From assembly GCA_902497065.1 (NCBI GenBank), contig CABVDH010000002.1:62001-126000 (forward strand): 64,000 nucleotides of DNA, written 5' to 3'. A program made the translations under genes and the position numbers. Source of the stretch: an uncultured Collinsella sp. (GTDB taxonomy: Bacteria; Actinomycetota; Coriobacteriia; Coriobacteriales; Coriobacteriaceae). Positions 10,366-17,611 of the stretch are shown here, in pieces. Each line of letters opens with the position of its first letter. The stretch's first letter is position 1. A model generated the notes under the pieces. The model was not told the origin of the DNA and searched no databases. It saw nothing but the letters and a program-made list of their open reading frames with translations.

Positions 10366-11442
10366 GTGACGATGGTCCATTTGTCTGACGTGGTGGTGAT
10401 GAAAGTGTCTAATACCGTTCTCAAACACAAGCATACGACTCGCAACACGCTGGCGCGGAACAGGATGCTCGCGCGTCTCACGGAGACGGCCAAGCAGGGT
10501 GCGCTGCTCGCAACGCATGACAATACCGAGCTCATGTGGCTGCGACGCCATGTTGGAACCGACGATATCGCGGAGCCCGAGCCGTACCTGTTCTGTTTTC
10601 AGCATGATTGGGATGCATTGACGCCGGCGGAGCGAGCGCTGAGGACTATCAAAGGGCTTGCGGAATTTCATCCCGATTGGGCGTTTTGGGGCTATGACGC
10701 GGCGCTTTTGTGGGGTTTGGAGGTGCCGAATGATCTGCTCGGGCCGCGTTTTCTTGTTAAGACGGGCTGTTCGATGACGTTGAACAGCGGGTGCAGGTTG
10801 TTGCGTCCGCAGATGGCGGGCGCGCTCGAGCGTGTTGATGGCGTGCAGGTGACGTCATTTTGGCGCACGGTGGAGGATTGCTTGCTTCGTGCGCCGTTCT
10901 CCTACGGGTTGGCGATTGCCGATTCTGCACTGCGGGCGAAAGGCGTTTCACGTGGGGATTTGTGCGAGCGCCTCCGCGCCGATTGCGAGGGCAGGCGAGG
11001 GTATCGCAGGTCACAGGTGATTGCGTCGTATGCGGACGGGATGTCCGAAAACGGTGGCGAGTCTCGGTTTCGAGCGTTCTTTATTGCATACGGCTTTCCG
11101 GTTCCGGAGTTGCAGGTGGAGTTTCGCGATCCGCTCGATTCGAGCCAGGTGTTTCGCGTCGACTATTTTTGGCGGCTCGAGAACGGGACGTGTGTCATCG
11201 GCGAGCTCGACGGAAAGGGGAAGTACACCTTGCAGAACGGCGAGGGCCGGGAGTCGGTCGACCCATTCGTGGCAGAACGTCAACGGGAGTCTCATCTGAC
11301 AATGCTCGGGCACAAGGTGCTTCGGTTTACGTTTGATGAGCTCAAGAATCCGGGGAAGCTGGTTGAGAAGATGAGGTTGGCGGGTATTCCGCGACGGCCC
11401 GATTTGGCTGAGGAGTGGAGACGTCAGTGGTATGGGCGCTGA
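10366..11442 (+). CDS. DUF559-like endonuclease-fold protein, AbiEi-type architecture
   Basis: A 358-residue protein. The N-terminal half resembles AbiEi-type winged-helix proteins, and the C-terminal part matches the Vsr-like DUF559 fold: VDYFW with Asp266, then GELDGKGKY with Glu280 and Lys284, a plausible D...ExDGK nuclease site. A late RFTFDEL strand-helix completes the fold. The start is GTG 10366 or ATG 10372; GGAGG ends 5 nt before the GTG, while the upstream TTG at 10348 has none. No toxin partner adjoins it. It is flanked on both sides by hairpin arrays 3 and 4, whose sequences are partly duplicated. DNA or RNA cleavage is inferred, not shown. Confidence 0.7.
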   Translation: MTMVHLSDVVVMKVSNTVLKHKHTTRNTLARNRMLARLTETAKQGALLATHDNTELMWLRRHVGTDDIAEPEPYLFCFQHDWDALTPAERALRTIKGLAEFHPDWAFWGYDAALLWGLEVPNDLLGPRFLVKTGCSMTLNSGCRLLRPQMAGALERVDGVQVTSFWRTVEDCLLRAPFSYGLAIADSALRAKGVSRGDLCERLRADCEGRRGYRRSQVIASYADGMSENGGESRFRAFFIAYGFPVPELQVEFRDPLDSSQVFRVDYFWRLENGTCVIGELDGKGKYTLQNGEGRESVDPFVAERQRESHLTMLGHKVLRFTFDELKNPGKLVEKMRLAGIPRRPDLAEEWRRQWYGR

Positions 11443-11484
11443 GGGGTGCAACTGACGCGGATGTGGTTGTTCCTGCCGAGTTTG

Positions 11485-11779
11485 TCTCGACCTGTAACAA
11501 CAAGGGGCCGTTTGGCCTCGTAACTGTTACAGATCGAGACAGAAGGTTGGCTGCCGCTAAAAGATCTCAATCTGTAACATCTAGAGGCCGAAAACCTGTC
11601 TACCTGTTACAGATTTAGACGTTTGACGACAGGGCTGGAGAATATCTCGATCTGTAACATCTAGCGGCCAAAATTCGACCCAACTGTTACAGATTGAGAC
11701 AAAGGTTGGACGCACGACTGAAAATCTCGATCTGTAACAACTAGAGGCTCAAAGACTGTCTTCCTGTTACAGATCAAGA
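11485..11779. repeat. Hairpin array 4 (4 units: 11485, 11565, 11645, 11725)
   Basis: The longest array, four 55-nt units at an exact 80-bp period, between the DUF559-like gene and the amidohydrolase. Linker sequences (AAGGTTGG, AAAGATCT) match those of array 3 across the intervening gene. Several stems have one mismatch. Confidence 0.95.
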
Positions 11780-11929
11780 CATTTCCCGGATGTCGCTGGG
11801 GTGGGACTGCAACTCATTCCGTTCCCCGCATCTCCTTCTTTCTCCGTTAACCGATATGTCCGCAGCAATCCTGCCGCGCTGGGCGATAATGGACAAATGT
11901 TCAAGTTAATCGTGAGGGAGGAGCTCGAT

Positions 11930-13300
11930 ATGGCGACTGCCGATCGTCCCACGTTGTTTATCAATGCGACCGTCCTGGATGGCTCGGAGCATATGGAGCC
12001 GCAGCCCGATATGGCCGTGGCCGTTGAGCGCGGTGTCATCACCTGGATTGGTCCGAGCGCCGTGGCGCAAGCACCTGCAGGTGCAGAGGTCATCGACCTG
12101 GCAGGTGCGTATCTCATGCCGGGCCTCATCAATATGCACGTGCATCTGTGCGGTTCGGGCAAGCCGGTTTCGGCGGGCGATGCGGGCGCGCTGATGAAGA
12201 AGCTCGACAATCCCGTGGGCCGCGCCATCGTGCGCCATATCCTCAAGGGCAGCGCTCAGCAGCAGCTGGCAAGCGGCGTGACCACGGTGCGCGGAGCGGG
12301 CGACCCGCTGTTTGCCGATATTGCCGTGCGCAACGCCATCGACGCTGGCAAGTATCAGGGTCCACGTCTGGTGGCACCGGGTACGGGCGTCACGGTGCCG
12401 GATGGCCACGGCGCGGGCTTGTTCGCCCAGGTTGCCAACAGCCCTGCCGAGGCCGCCGAGCAGGTGCGCGATTTGTATGCGCGCGGTGCCGACGTCATCA
12501 AGCTGTTCGTGACGGGCGGCGTGTTCGATGCGACCGAAGTAGGCGAGCCGGGCGTGCTGCGCATGTCGGTTGAGGTTGCCGCCGCGGCGTGCAAGGCGGC
12601 GCACGAGGTTGGCCTGCCGGTCATGGCCCATGTCGAGAGCACCGAAGGTGTGAAGGCCGCGCTTCAGGCCGGCGTCGACACAATCGAGCATGGCGCTCCG
12701 ATGACCCCCGAGATCCTGGAGCTGTACCGCGGTGCCGCGGGCACGCAGCTCGAGGGGCGCGCGCCGAGCGTGACCTGCACGATCAGTCCCGCACTGCCGT
12801 TTGTACTGCTCGATCCGGAGAAGACTCATTCGACCGATACGCAAAAGAAGAACGGCGACATCGTGTGCTCGGGCATTATCGAGAGTGCTCGTGCGGCGCT
12901 AGAAGCCGGTATCAAGGTAGGCCTGGGCACGGACTCGAGCTGCCCGTTCGTGACGCAGTACGACATGTGGCGCGAGGTGGCCTATTTTGCCAAGTACGTG
13001 GGCGTGAGCAATGCCTTTGCACTGCACACGGCCACGCAGGTCAATGCTGAGCTACTGGGCCTGGGCGGTGAGACCGGTACGATCGAGTGCGGCCAGGCAG
13101 CCGACATTTTGGTGACGCGCGAGAACCCGCTCGATGACCTGTGCGCTCTGCGTGAGCCGATGCATGTGATGTGCCGCGGTGACTTGGTGCGCAAGCTGAA
13201 GGTCAAGCACATCCCCGAGGTCGACACCGAGCTCGACGCGATTATGGCTATGCCAGCAGAAGCCCTGGCAGAGGAGCTTGCCCGCGACGGCGTAGCTTAG
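11930..13300 (+). CDS. Amidohydrolase-superfamily enzyme, imidazolonepropionase/prolidase-like
   Basis: A 456-residue metal-dependent hydrolase. All metal ligands of the TIM-barrel amidohydrolases are visible: HVH after MPGLINM (about 65-67), the Lys in VIKLFVTGG that is usually carboxylated, the His residues in PVMAHVES and TIEHGAP, and the catalytic Asp in GLGTDSS. ATG 11930 follows GAGGGAGG; an upstream in-frame ATG at 11897 lacks a ribosome site. The substrate is unknown: relatives hydrolyse imidazolonepropionate, Xaa-Pro dipeptides or aryl amides, and no hut genes are nearby. A strong terminator follows. Confidence 0.88.
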   Translation: MATADRPTLFINATVLDGSEHMEPQPDMAVAVERGVITWIGPSAVAQAPAGAEVIDLAGAYLMPGLINMHVHLCGSGKPVSAGDAGALMKKLDNPVGRAIVRHILKGSAQQQLASGVTTVRGAGDPLFADIAVRNAIDAGKYQGPRLVAPGTGVTVPDGHGAGLFAQVANSPAEAAEQVRDLYARGADVIKLFVTGGVFDATEVGEPGVLRMSVEVAAAACKAAHEVGLPVMAHVESTEGVKAALQAGVDTIEHGAPMTPEILELYRGAAGTQLEGRAPSVTCTISPALPFVLLDPEKTHSTDTQKKNGDIVCSGIIESARAALEAGIKVGLGTDSSCPFVTQYDMWREVAYFAKYVGVSNAFALHTATQVNAELLGLGGETGTIECGQAADILVTRENPLDDLCALREPMHVMCRGDLVRKLKVKHIPEVDTELDAIMAMPAEALAEELARDGVA

Positions 13301-13350
13301 GCACTGGCGCGACGGGGCGACAGCTTCATCGAATGATGTCGCCTCATGCA

Positions 13351-13385
13351 AAAAGCCGAGGTCTCAACACGAGGCCTCGGCTTTT
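13351..13385. terminator. Bidirectional terminator
   Basis: AAAAGCCGAGG (13351-13361) pairs with CCTCGGCTTTT (13375-13385); T-runs flank both sides. It sits between the convergent amidohydrolase and zinc-ribbon genes. Confidence 0.9.
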
Positions 13386-13407
13386 ATTTTGTCCTATGGT
13401 GTAGCGG

Positions 13408-13881
13408 CTAGGAGCGCGTTTCCATCTTGGCGTGGCACTTGGGGCAGGTGACGCGGATCTTGCCCTTGCCCTTGGGGACGGACAGCATCTGGCCGCAGTT
13501 GGGGCACTTGAGGTAGGCCGTGGTCTTGCGACCCTTCCACATCTTCTTGGCCGTTCGCTTGGCGCGCTCAAAGTCCTCCTTGCTCGTACCAGCGGCACGC
13601 GAAGCGTTTGCGGCCGCAGTCCCGCCGCCCAAGCTGGCGACGAACTTGCCTAGGCCGGGGACGTTTGCGGTCGCCGTGACAAAGGCATCGTTTTCCTTGC
13701 GGCGGGCGTCGATGTTTTTGGACAGGCCGCGCAACACTCCAATCACGATAACGGCGATGGCGATCCAGCTGAGCCACTGGATACGAGCCATCGATCCGAT
13801 CATCGCGATGATAATGCCTGCGAAGCCCAGCACGACGGTGAGTTCGTCAGCGCCGTTACGACCTTTCATAAAGTCATTCAT
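13408..13881 (-). CDS. Membrane protein with C-terminal zinc ribbon
   Basis: A 157-residue protein with two hydrophobic segments (about residues 14-30 and 35-52), a basic linker, and a C-terminal zinc ribbon of two CxxC pairs, CPNCGQ and CPKCHA. The likely layout is a membrane anchor with a cytoplasmic metal-binding tail. I chose ATG 13881 (MNDFMKG) with AAAGG upstream; the longer frame to 13959 would translate the palindromic repeat at 13927-13993 and is unlikely. The gene lies between the amidohydrolase terminator and csoR. Function unknown. Confidence 0.8.
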   Translation of the reverse strand: MNDFMKGRNGADELTVVLGFAGIIIAMIGSMARIQWLSWIAIAVIVIGVLRGLSKNIDARRKENDAFVTATANVPGLGKFVASLGGGTAAANASRAAGTSKEDFERAKRTAKKMWKGRKTTAYLKCPNCGQMLSVPKGKGKIRVTCPKCHAKMETRS

Positions 13882-13926
13882 GCGAATTGCCTTTCGTTCG
13901 ATATACTGCACGCCTTTATACCCCTT

Positions 13927-13993
13927 TTGGTGCATTGGGGACAGGTTAATCTGCACCAAGGTGGCGCAAACGTACCTGTCCCCCTTGCACCAA
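13927..13993. repeat. Palindromic repeat, GGGGACAGGTT family, copy 1
   Basis: TTGGTGCATTGGGGACAGGT pairs with ACCTGTCCCCCTTGCACCAA across the 67-bp element, and an inner TGCACC / GGTGGCGCA pair also folds. A very similar copy stands at 28798-28863. It lies between csoR and the zinc-ribbon gene. Confidence 0.85.
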
Positions 13994-14266
13994 TTACTTG
14001 GCGAGCTTGTCGACGACGCGTTCGATCTCGGCGAGCTTGGCGGCTTTGAGCTCCTCGTCGCCCGATTCGATGGCCGAGGCGACGCAGCCCTCGATGTGCG
14101 CCTTCAACACATCGGCGTTGATGCGCGCGATGAGCGCCTGCGTGGCCATGAGCTGCGTGGAAATATCGACGCAGTAGCGGTCCTCCTCCACCATCCGCAG
14201 GATGCCGTCGATTTGCCCGCGTGCCGTTTTGAGCATGCGGGTCACCGATTTATGGTCTGCCATCAT
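13994..14266 (-). CDS. csoR: CsoR-type copper-sensing repressor
   Basis: A 90-residue all-helical DUF156 repressor that releases DNA when it binds Cu(I). The ligands Cys32, His57 and Cys61 have the spacing C-x24-H-x3-C of Mycobacterium CsoR, which favours copper over the nickel-sensing RcnR subgroup. ATG 14266 follows GAGGA; a longer frame to 14368 runs through a palindrome and is rejected. It is the third gene of a minus-strand set copA-copZ-csoR, and a CsoR-like operator lies at the copA promoter (17174-17186), so the module is probably autoregulated. Confidence 0.93.
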   Translation of the reverse strand: MMADHKSVTRMLKTARGQIDGILRMVEEDRYCVDISTQLMATQALIARINADVLKAHIEGCVASAIESGDEELKAAKLAEIERVVDKLAK

Positions 14267-14308
14267 GGCGGGTCCTCGTTTCTGGTCGATCTTTCGGATA
14301 TCCCTGTC

Positions 14309-14375
14309 AGTTGCGGTGAAATACGGACCGTTTAAAGGCCTAGGGCGGCACAACAGTCCGTATTTCACCGCAACT
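14309..14375. repeat. Perfect 20-bp inverted repeat between copZ and csoR
   Basis: AGTTGCGGTGAAATACGGAC (14309-14328) is exactly inverted at 14356-14375, separated by 27 nt. It spans most of the 135-bp gap between copZ and csoR. There is no T-run on either side, so it is not a standard terminator; a regulatory hairpin, mRNA stabiliser or repeat element is possible. Confidence 0.9.
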
Positions 14376-14401
14376 TCTGGGGATTGAGTAGACAGCGTCT
14401 G

Positions 14402-14623
14402 CTACGCGGCGGTTACGGACAGGGCATGGAACTTCTCGCCCGCGGCCTCGACAGCGGCGGCGAGCTGCTCGGCGGTCACGGTGTCGGCACACTCCACCTG
14501 GACGGTCTGGGTCTCGTGATCGGCGTCGGCGTCGGTCACGCCGGCTACGTTGAGCAGCGCCGTCTCGACGGTGGCGTCGCAGTGGCCGCACATAAGGCCA
14601 GACGTTTTAATTGTGAAACGCAT
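14402..14623 (-). CDS. copZ: CopZ-like heavy-metal-associated copper chaperone
   Basis: A 73-residue single HMA domain (ferredoxin-like fold) that would carry Cu(I) to CopA or CsoR in the cytoplasm. The metal loop reads GLMCGHC, a CxxC site with Met directly before the first Cys rather than the usual MxCxxC. ATG 14623 follows AGAGGA. It lies 147 bp downstream of copA and 135 bp upstream of csoR on the same strand. Confidence 0.88.
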   Translation of the reverse strand: MRFTIKTSGLMCGHCDATVETALLNVAGVTDADADHETQTVQVECADTVTAEQLAAAVEAAGEKFHALSVTAA

Positions 14624-14770
14624 GGGTATTCCTCTCTGCTGTGTCGGCTTTCCCAGGCACCCGACCTTGACCCTCAAGCCGTCGCTCGCGTACCAAAGTA
14701 CGCGTCGCTCCTCTTTCAGGTCAATCTCGGGCACCTGGAAAACCCGTTCTAAATGGACTTAATGGTGAGC

Positions 14771-17113
14771 CTATTTTGCCACTTTAGGCTTAAAGGTTCG
14801 CAGGCGCAGCGCATTGCTTACGACGCACACGCTCGACAGACTCATGGCCGCGGCGCCAAACATCGGCGAGAGTTGCCAGCCGGTGAGGGGGAAGAACACG
14901 CCCGCGGCGAGCGGAATGCCGATGCCGTTGTAGAACAGCGCCCAGAACAGGTCCTGCTTGATGTTGCGGATCGTGGCGCGCGAAAGCTCGATGGCGCGGG
15001 CGACGTCCATGAGATCGCTGCGCATGAGCACCACATCTGCCCCTTCCTTGGCGATGTCGGCGCCGGTGCCGATCGCAAGGCCCACGTCGGCGCGCGCCAG
15101 GGCGGGGGAGTCGTTGATGCCGTCGCCCACCATGGCGACCTTGCCGCCCGCATCCTGCAGTTCGCGCACGTGGCGCTCCTTGTCGGCGGGGAGGACGTCG
15201 GCGATGACCTGCTTGCTGTTCAGTCCCACGCGGCGGGCGATTGCTTCGGCTGTCACGCGGTTGTCGCCGGTGAGCATACGCACATCGACGCCGAGCTTGC
15301 GCAATGCGGCAATGGCAGCAGCGCTCGTCTCTTTGACCTCGTCGGCCACGGCGATGGTGCCGACAAGCTCACCGTTCTTGGCAAAGAACAGCGGCGTCTT
15401 GCCCTCGGTGGCAAACTGTTCGGCAAGGTCCGTAGGCGCGGCGGCGCCCAACTCGCCCATGAAGCGCACGTTGCCGGCTGCGATGACATTCTGCCCCTCG
15501 CGCGCCGTAACGCCTCGTCCAGGCACTGCGGCAAAGTCCTCGACCATGCGCGCCACGATTCCGCGCGCCTCGCACTCGGCGATAATCGCCTCGGCCAGCG
15601 GGTGCTCGCTCGAGCGCTCCAGCGCGGCAGCGAGCTTCAGTAACGCTTTTTCGCTCATGGCGGGCGAGCCGTCAGTGCGCGTGGCCACCACGATATCGGT
15701 CACGGCAGGCTTGCCGCGGGTGACCGTGCCCGTCTTATCGAGCACCACGGTGCCCACGCTGCGCAGGTTCTCCAGCGCCTCGGCGCTCTTAAACAGAATG
15801 CCCATCTCGGCGCCCTTGCCGGTGCCAACCATAATGGCGACGGGCGTGGCCAGGCCCAGCGCGCACGGGCAGCTGATCACCAACACGGCCACGGCGGAGG
15901 TGAGCGCCTCGTTTATGCTGCCGGTCAGTGCCATCCACACCGCAAAGGTCACGGCCGAGATCACAAACACCACGGGCACAAACACGCCGGCGACCTTGTC
16001 GGCCAGGCGGGCGATGGGCGCCTTGGTGGCGTTGGCGTCCTCGACGAGCTGGATGATCTTGGCGAGCGACGTGTCGGCGCCCACGCGCGTGGCACGGAAG
16101 GTAAACGATCCGGTGCGGTTGACCGTGGCGGCGTTGACGGTGTCGCCGGCGGTCTTTTCCACGGGGATGGACTCGCCGGTGAGCGCGCTCTCGTCTACGG
16201 CGGAGGCGCCCTCGAGCACCACGCCGTCGACGGGGATGGACTCGCCGGGGCGCACGCGCAGCACCTGGCCGGGTAGAATGGCGTCGACGTCCACAGCGGT
16301 CTCGGTGCCGTCATCGGCAACGACGGTCGCAGTCTTGGGTGCCAAGTCGATGAGCGCCTCGATAGCGCCGCCGGTCTTGGACTTGCTGCGCGTCTCGAGG
16401 TATTTGCCCACGGTGACGAGCGACAGGATCGTGCCGGCGCTCTCAAAATACAGATTGTCCATGCCTGTCATCATGGCCTCGTGCACTTGTCCGGCGGCTA
16501 GCTGGTCGGCCATGACGAACATGGCGTAGAGCGACCAGGCGATGGAAGCGGCGGCGCCCACGGCAATAAGGGCGTCCATGGTGGGCGCGCCGTGCGCGAG
16601 CGATTTAAACCCGTTGATAAAGTACGCGTCGTTGACATAGACGATGGGGATGAGCAGGACGAGCTCGGTGAGGGCGAGCGTCATGCTGTGGGAATGGTCG
16701 GTGAAAATGCCGGGCAGCGGCCAACCAAGCATGTGTCCCATGCCTATGTAGAACAGTGGGATGAGGAATACGATCGAGACGATGAGGCGGGTGCGCATGG
16801 CAGAGGCGGCGGCCTCCAACTTTTTGGTGGGCGACTCCATGTGGGCGGCGCCGGACCTGGCTTGCGTGCTGCCGTTTGAGCCGGCGGCACCGGTGCTCGC
16901 ATCGACGGGTGAGGCCGAGTAGCCGGCACGGTCGACGGCGGTGCAGATATCGTCGGGGGAGACCTGCGCGGGGTCATAGTCGACCATCATGGAACCGGCG
17001 AGTAGGTTGACCGCGACGTTCTCGACGCCGTCGAGCTTGTTCACAGCACGGTCCACGTGCGCCTGGCAGGCGGCGCATGTCATGCCGCCCACATCGAACT
17101 TATCTTGAGCCAT
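14771..17113 (-). CDS. copA: Copper-exporting P1B-type ATPase
   Basis: A 780-residue membrane pump that exports Cu(I). It has one N-terminal metal-binding domain (GMTCAAC, residues 10-16), a Gly/Ser-rich linker, eight predicted membrane helices, the CPC motif in SCPCALGL that defines Cu/Ag transport, the phosphorylation site DKTGT, the HP motif in SSEHPLAE, and MVGDGINDSPAL near the C-terminus. AAAGGAGA precedes ATG 17113. The upstream region carries a CsoR-type operator over a TATAGT -10. copZ and csoR lie downstream. Confidence 0.96.
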   Translation of the reverse strand: MAQDKFDVGGMTCAACQAHVDRAVNKLDGVENVAVNLLAGSMMVDYDPAQVSPDDICTAVDRAGYSASPVDASTGAAGSNGSTQARSGAAHMESPTKKLEAAASAMRTRLIVSIVFLIPLFYIGMGHMLGWPLPGIFTDHSHSMTLALTELVLLIPIVYVNDAYFINGFKSLAHGAPTMDALIAVGAAASIAWSLYAMFVMADQLAAGQVHEAMMTGMDNLYFESAGTILSLVTVGKYLETRSKSKTGGAIEALIDLAPKTATVVADDGTETAVDVDAILPGQVLRVRPGESIPVDGVVLEGASAVDESALTGESIPVEKTAGDTVNAATVNRTGSFTFRATRVGADTSLAKIIQLVEDANATKAPIARLADKVAGVFVPVVFVISAVTFAVWMALTGSINEALTSAVAVLVISCPCALGLATPVAIMVGTGKGAEMGILFKSAEALENLRSVGTVVLDKTGTVTRGKPAVTDIVVATRTDGSPAMSEKALLKLAAALERSSEHPLAEAIIAECEARGIVARMVEDFAAVPGRGVTAREGQNVIAAGNVRFMGELGAAAPTDLAEQFATEGKTPLFFAKNGELVGTIAVADEVKETSAAAIAALRKLGVDVRMLTGDNRVTAEAIARRVGLNSKQVIADVLPADKERHVRELQDAGGKVAMVGDGINDSPALARADVGLAIGTGADIAKEGADVVLMRSDLMDVARAIELSRATIRNIKQDLFWALFYNGIGIPLAAGVFFPLTGWQLSPMFGAAAMSLSSVCVVSNALRLRTFKPKVAK

Positions 17114-17160
17114 GGCTTCTCCTTTCTGTAGCTTGGTGTTGGAATTGTTAACCTGCCGAT

Positions 17161-17188
17161 ACTATACACCCATACCCCCTGGGGGTGT
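17161..17188 (-). promoter_or_regulatory. copA promoter with CsoR-type operator
   Basis: A palindrome with core ACCCCCTGGGGGT (17174-17186) lies directly upstream of TATAGT (minus strand, about 17162-17167), so it would occupy the -35 to -10 spacer. G/C-tract palindromes of this kind are the known CsoR operator. This fits copper-inducible expression of copA. Confidence 0.8.
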
Positions 17189-17265
17189 CTAGTACAGAAT
17201 AAATGTATGACATTTCGTTACAGATGAGGGCAGTTGGTTGGCCGATGGCCCGTCCCAACCAATCA

Positions 17266-17481
17266 TCTCAATCTGTAATATCTGGACCGGTTTTTGAACC
17301 ATAGCTGTTACAGATTTAGACAAACATTTCAGTCGAAAACTAACATCTCGATCTGTAACAACTAGACCCCGTTTTACCGAGTATTTGTTACGGATCAAGA
17401 CAAACTATTCGAGGGTAACCCGAATCTCTCGATCTGTAACAGTAAGACCGATGTTTGGGTCCTAGTTGTTACAGATCAAGA
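17266..17481. repeat. Hairpin array 5 (3 units: 17266, 17346, 17427)
   Basis: Three 55-nt units at 80- and 81-bp spacing, between the copA promoter and the terminator of the LPXTG gene. A lone half-element, GTTACAGATGAGGG at about 17217, precedes it and may be a decayed fourth unit. Confidence 0.95.
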
Positions 17482-17515
17482 CAATCTCGGAGCAGATGCC
17501 CCGGGCATACAACGT

Positions 17516-17552
17516 AAAACGCCGGGGCGCCCGCGTGATGGGCGCCCCGGCG
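17516..17552 (-). terminator. Terminator of the LPXTG protein gene
   Basis: A 12-bp G/C stem, CGCCGGGGCGCC with GGCGCCCCGGCG (17520-17552), followed on the minus strand by TTTTAC. It stands 60 bp past the stop of the surface-protein gene. Confidence 0.85.
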
Positions 17553-17611
17553 CATGTTGGGCAGGGTTTGCGAAGCGGTGGGAGGGAGGAGAAGCCGTCC
17601 TCCCGAAATCC

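Noticed and set aside
13882..13959. N-terminal extension of the zinc-ribbon protein
   Set aside because: It would translate the palindromic repeat, while ATG 13881 has a ribosome site.
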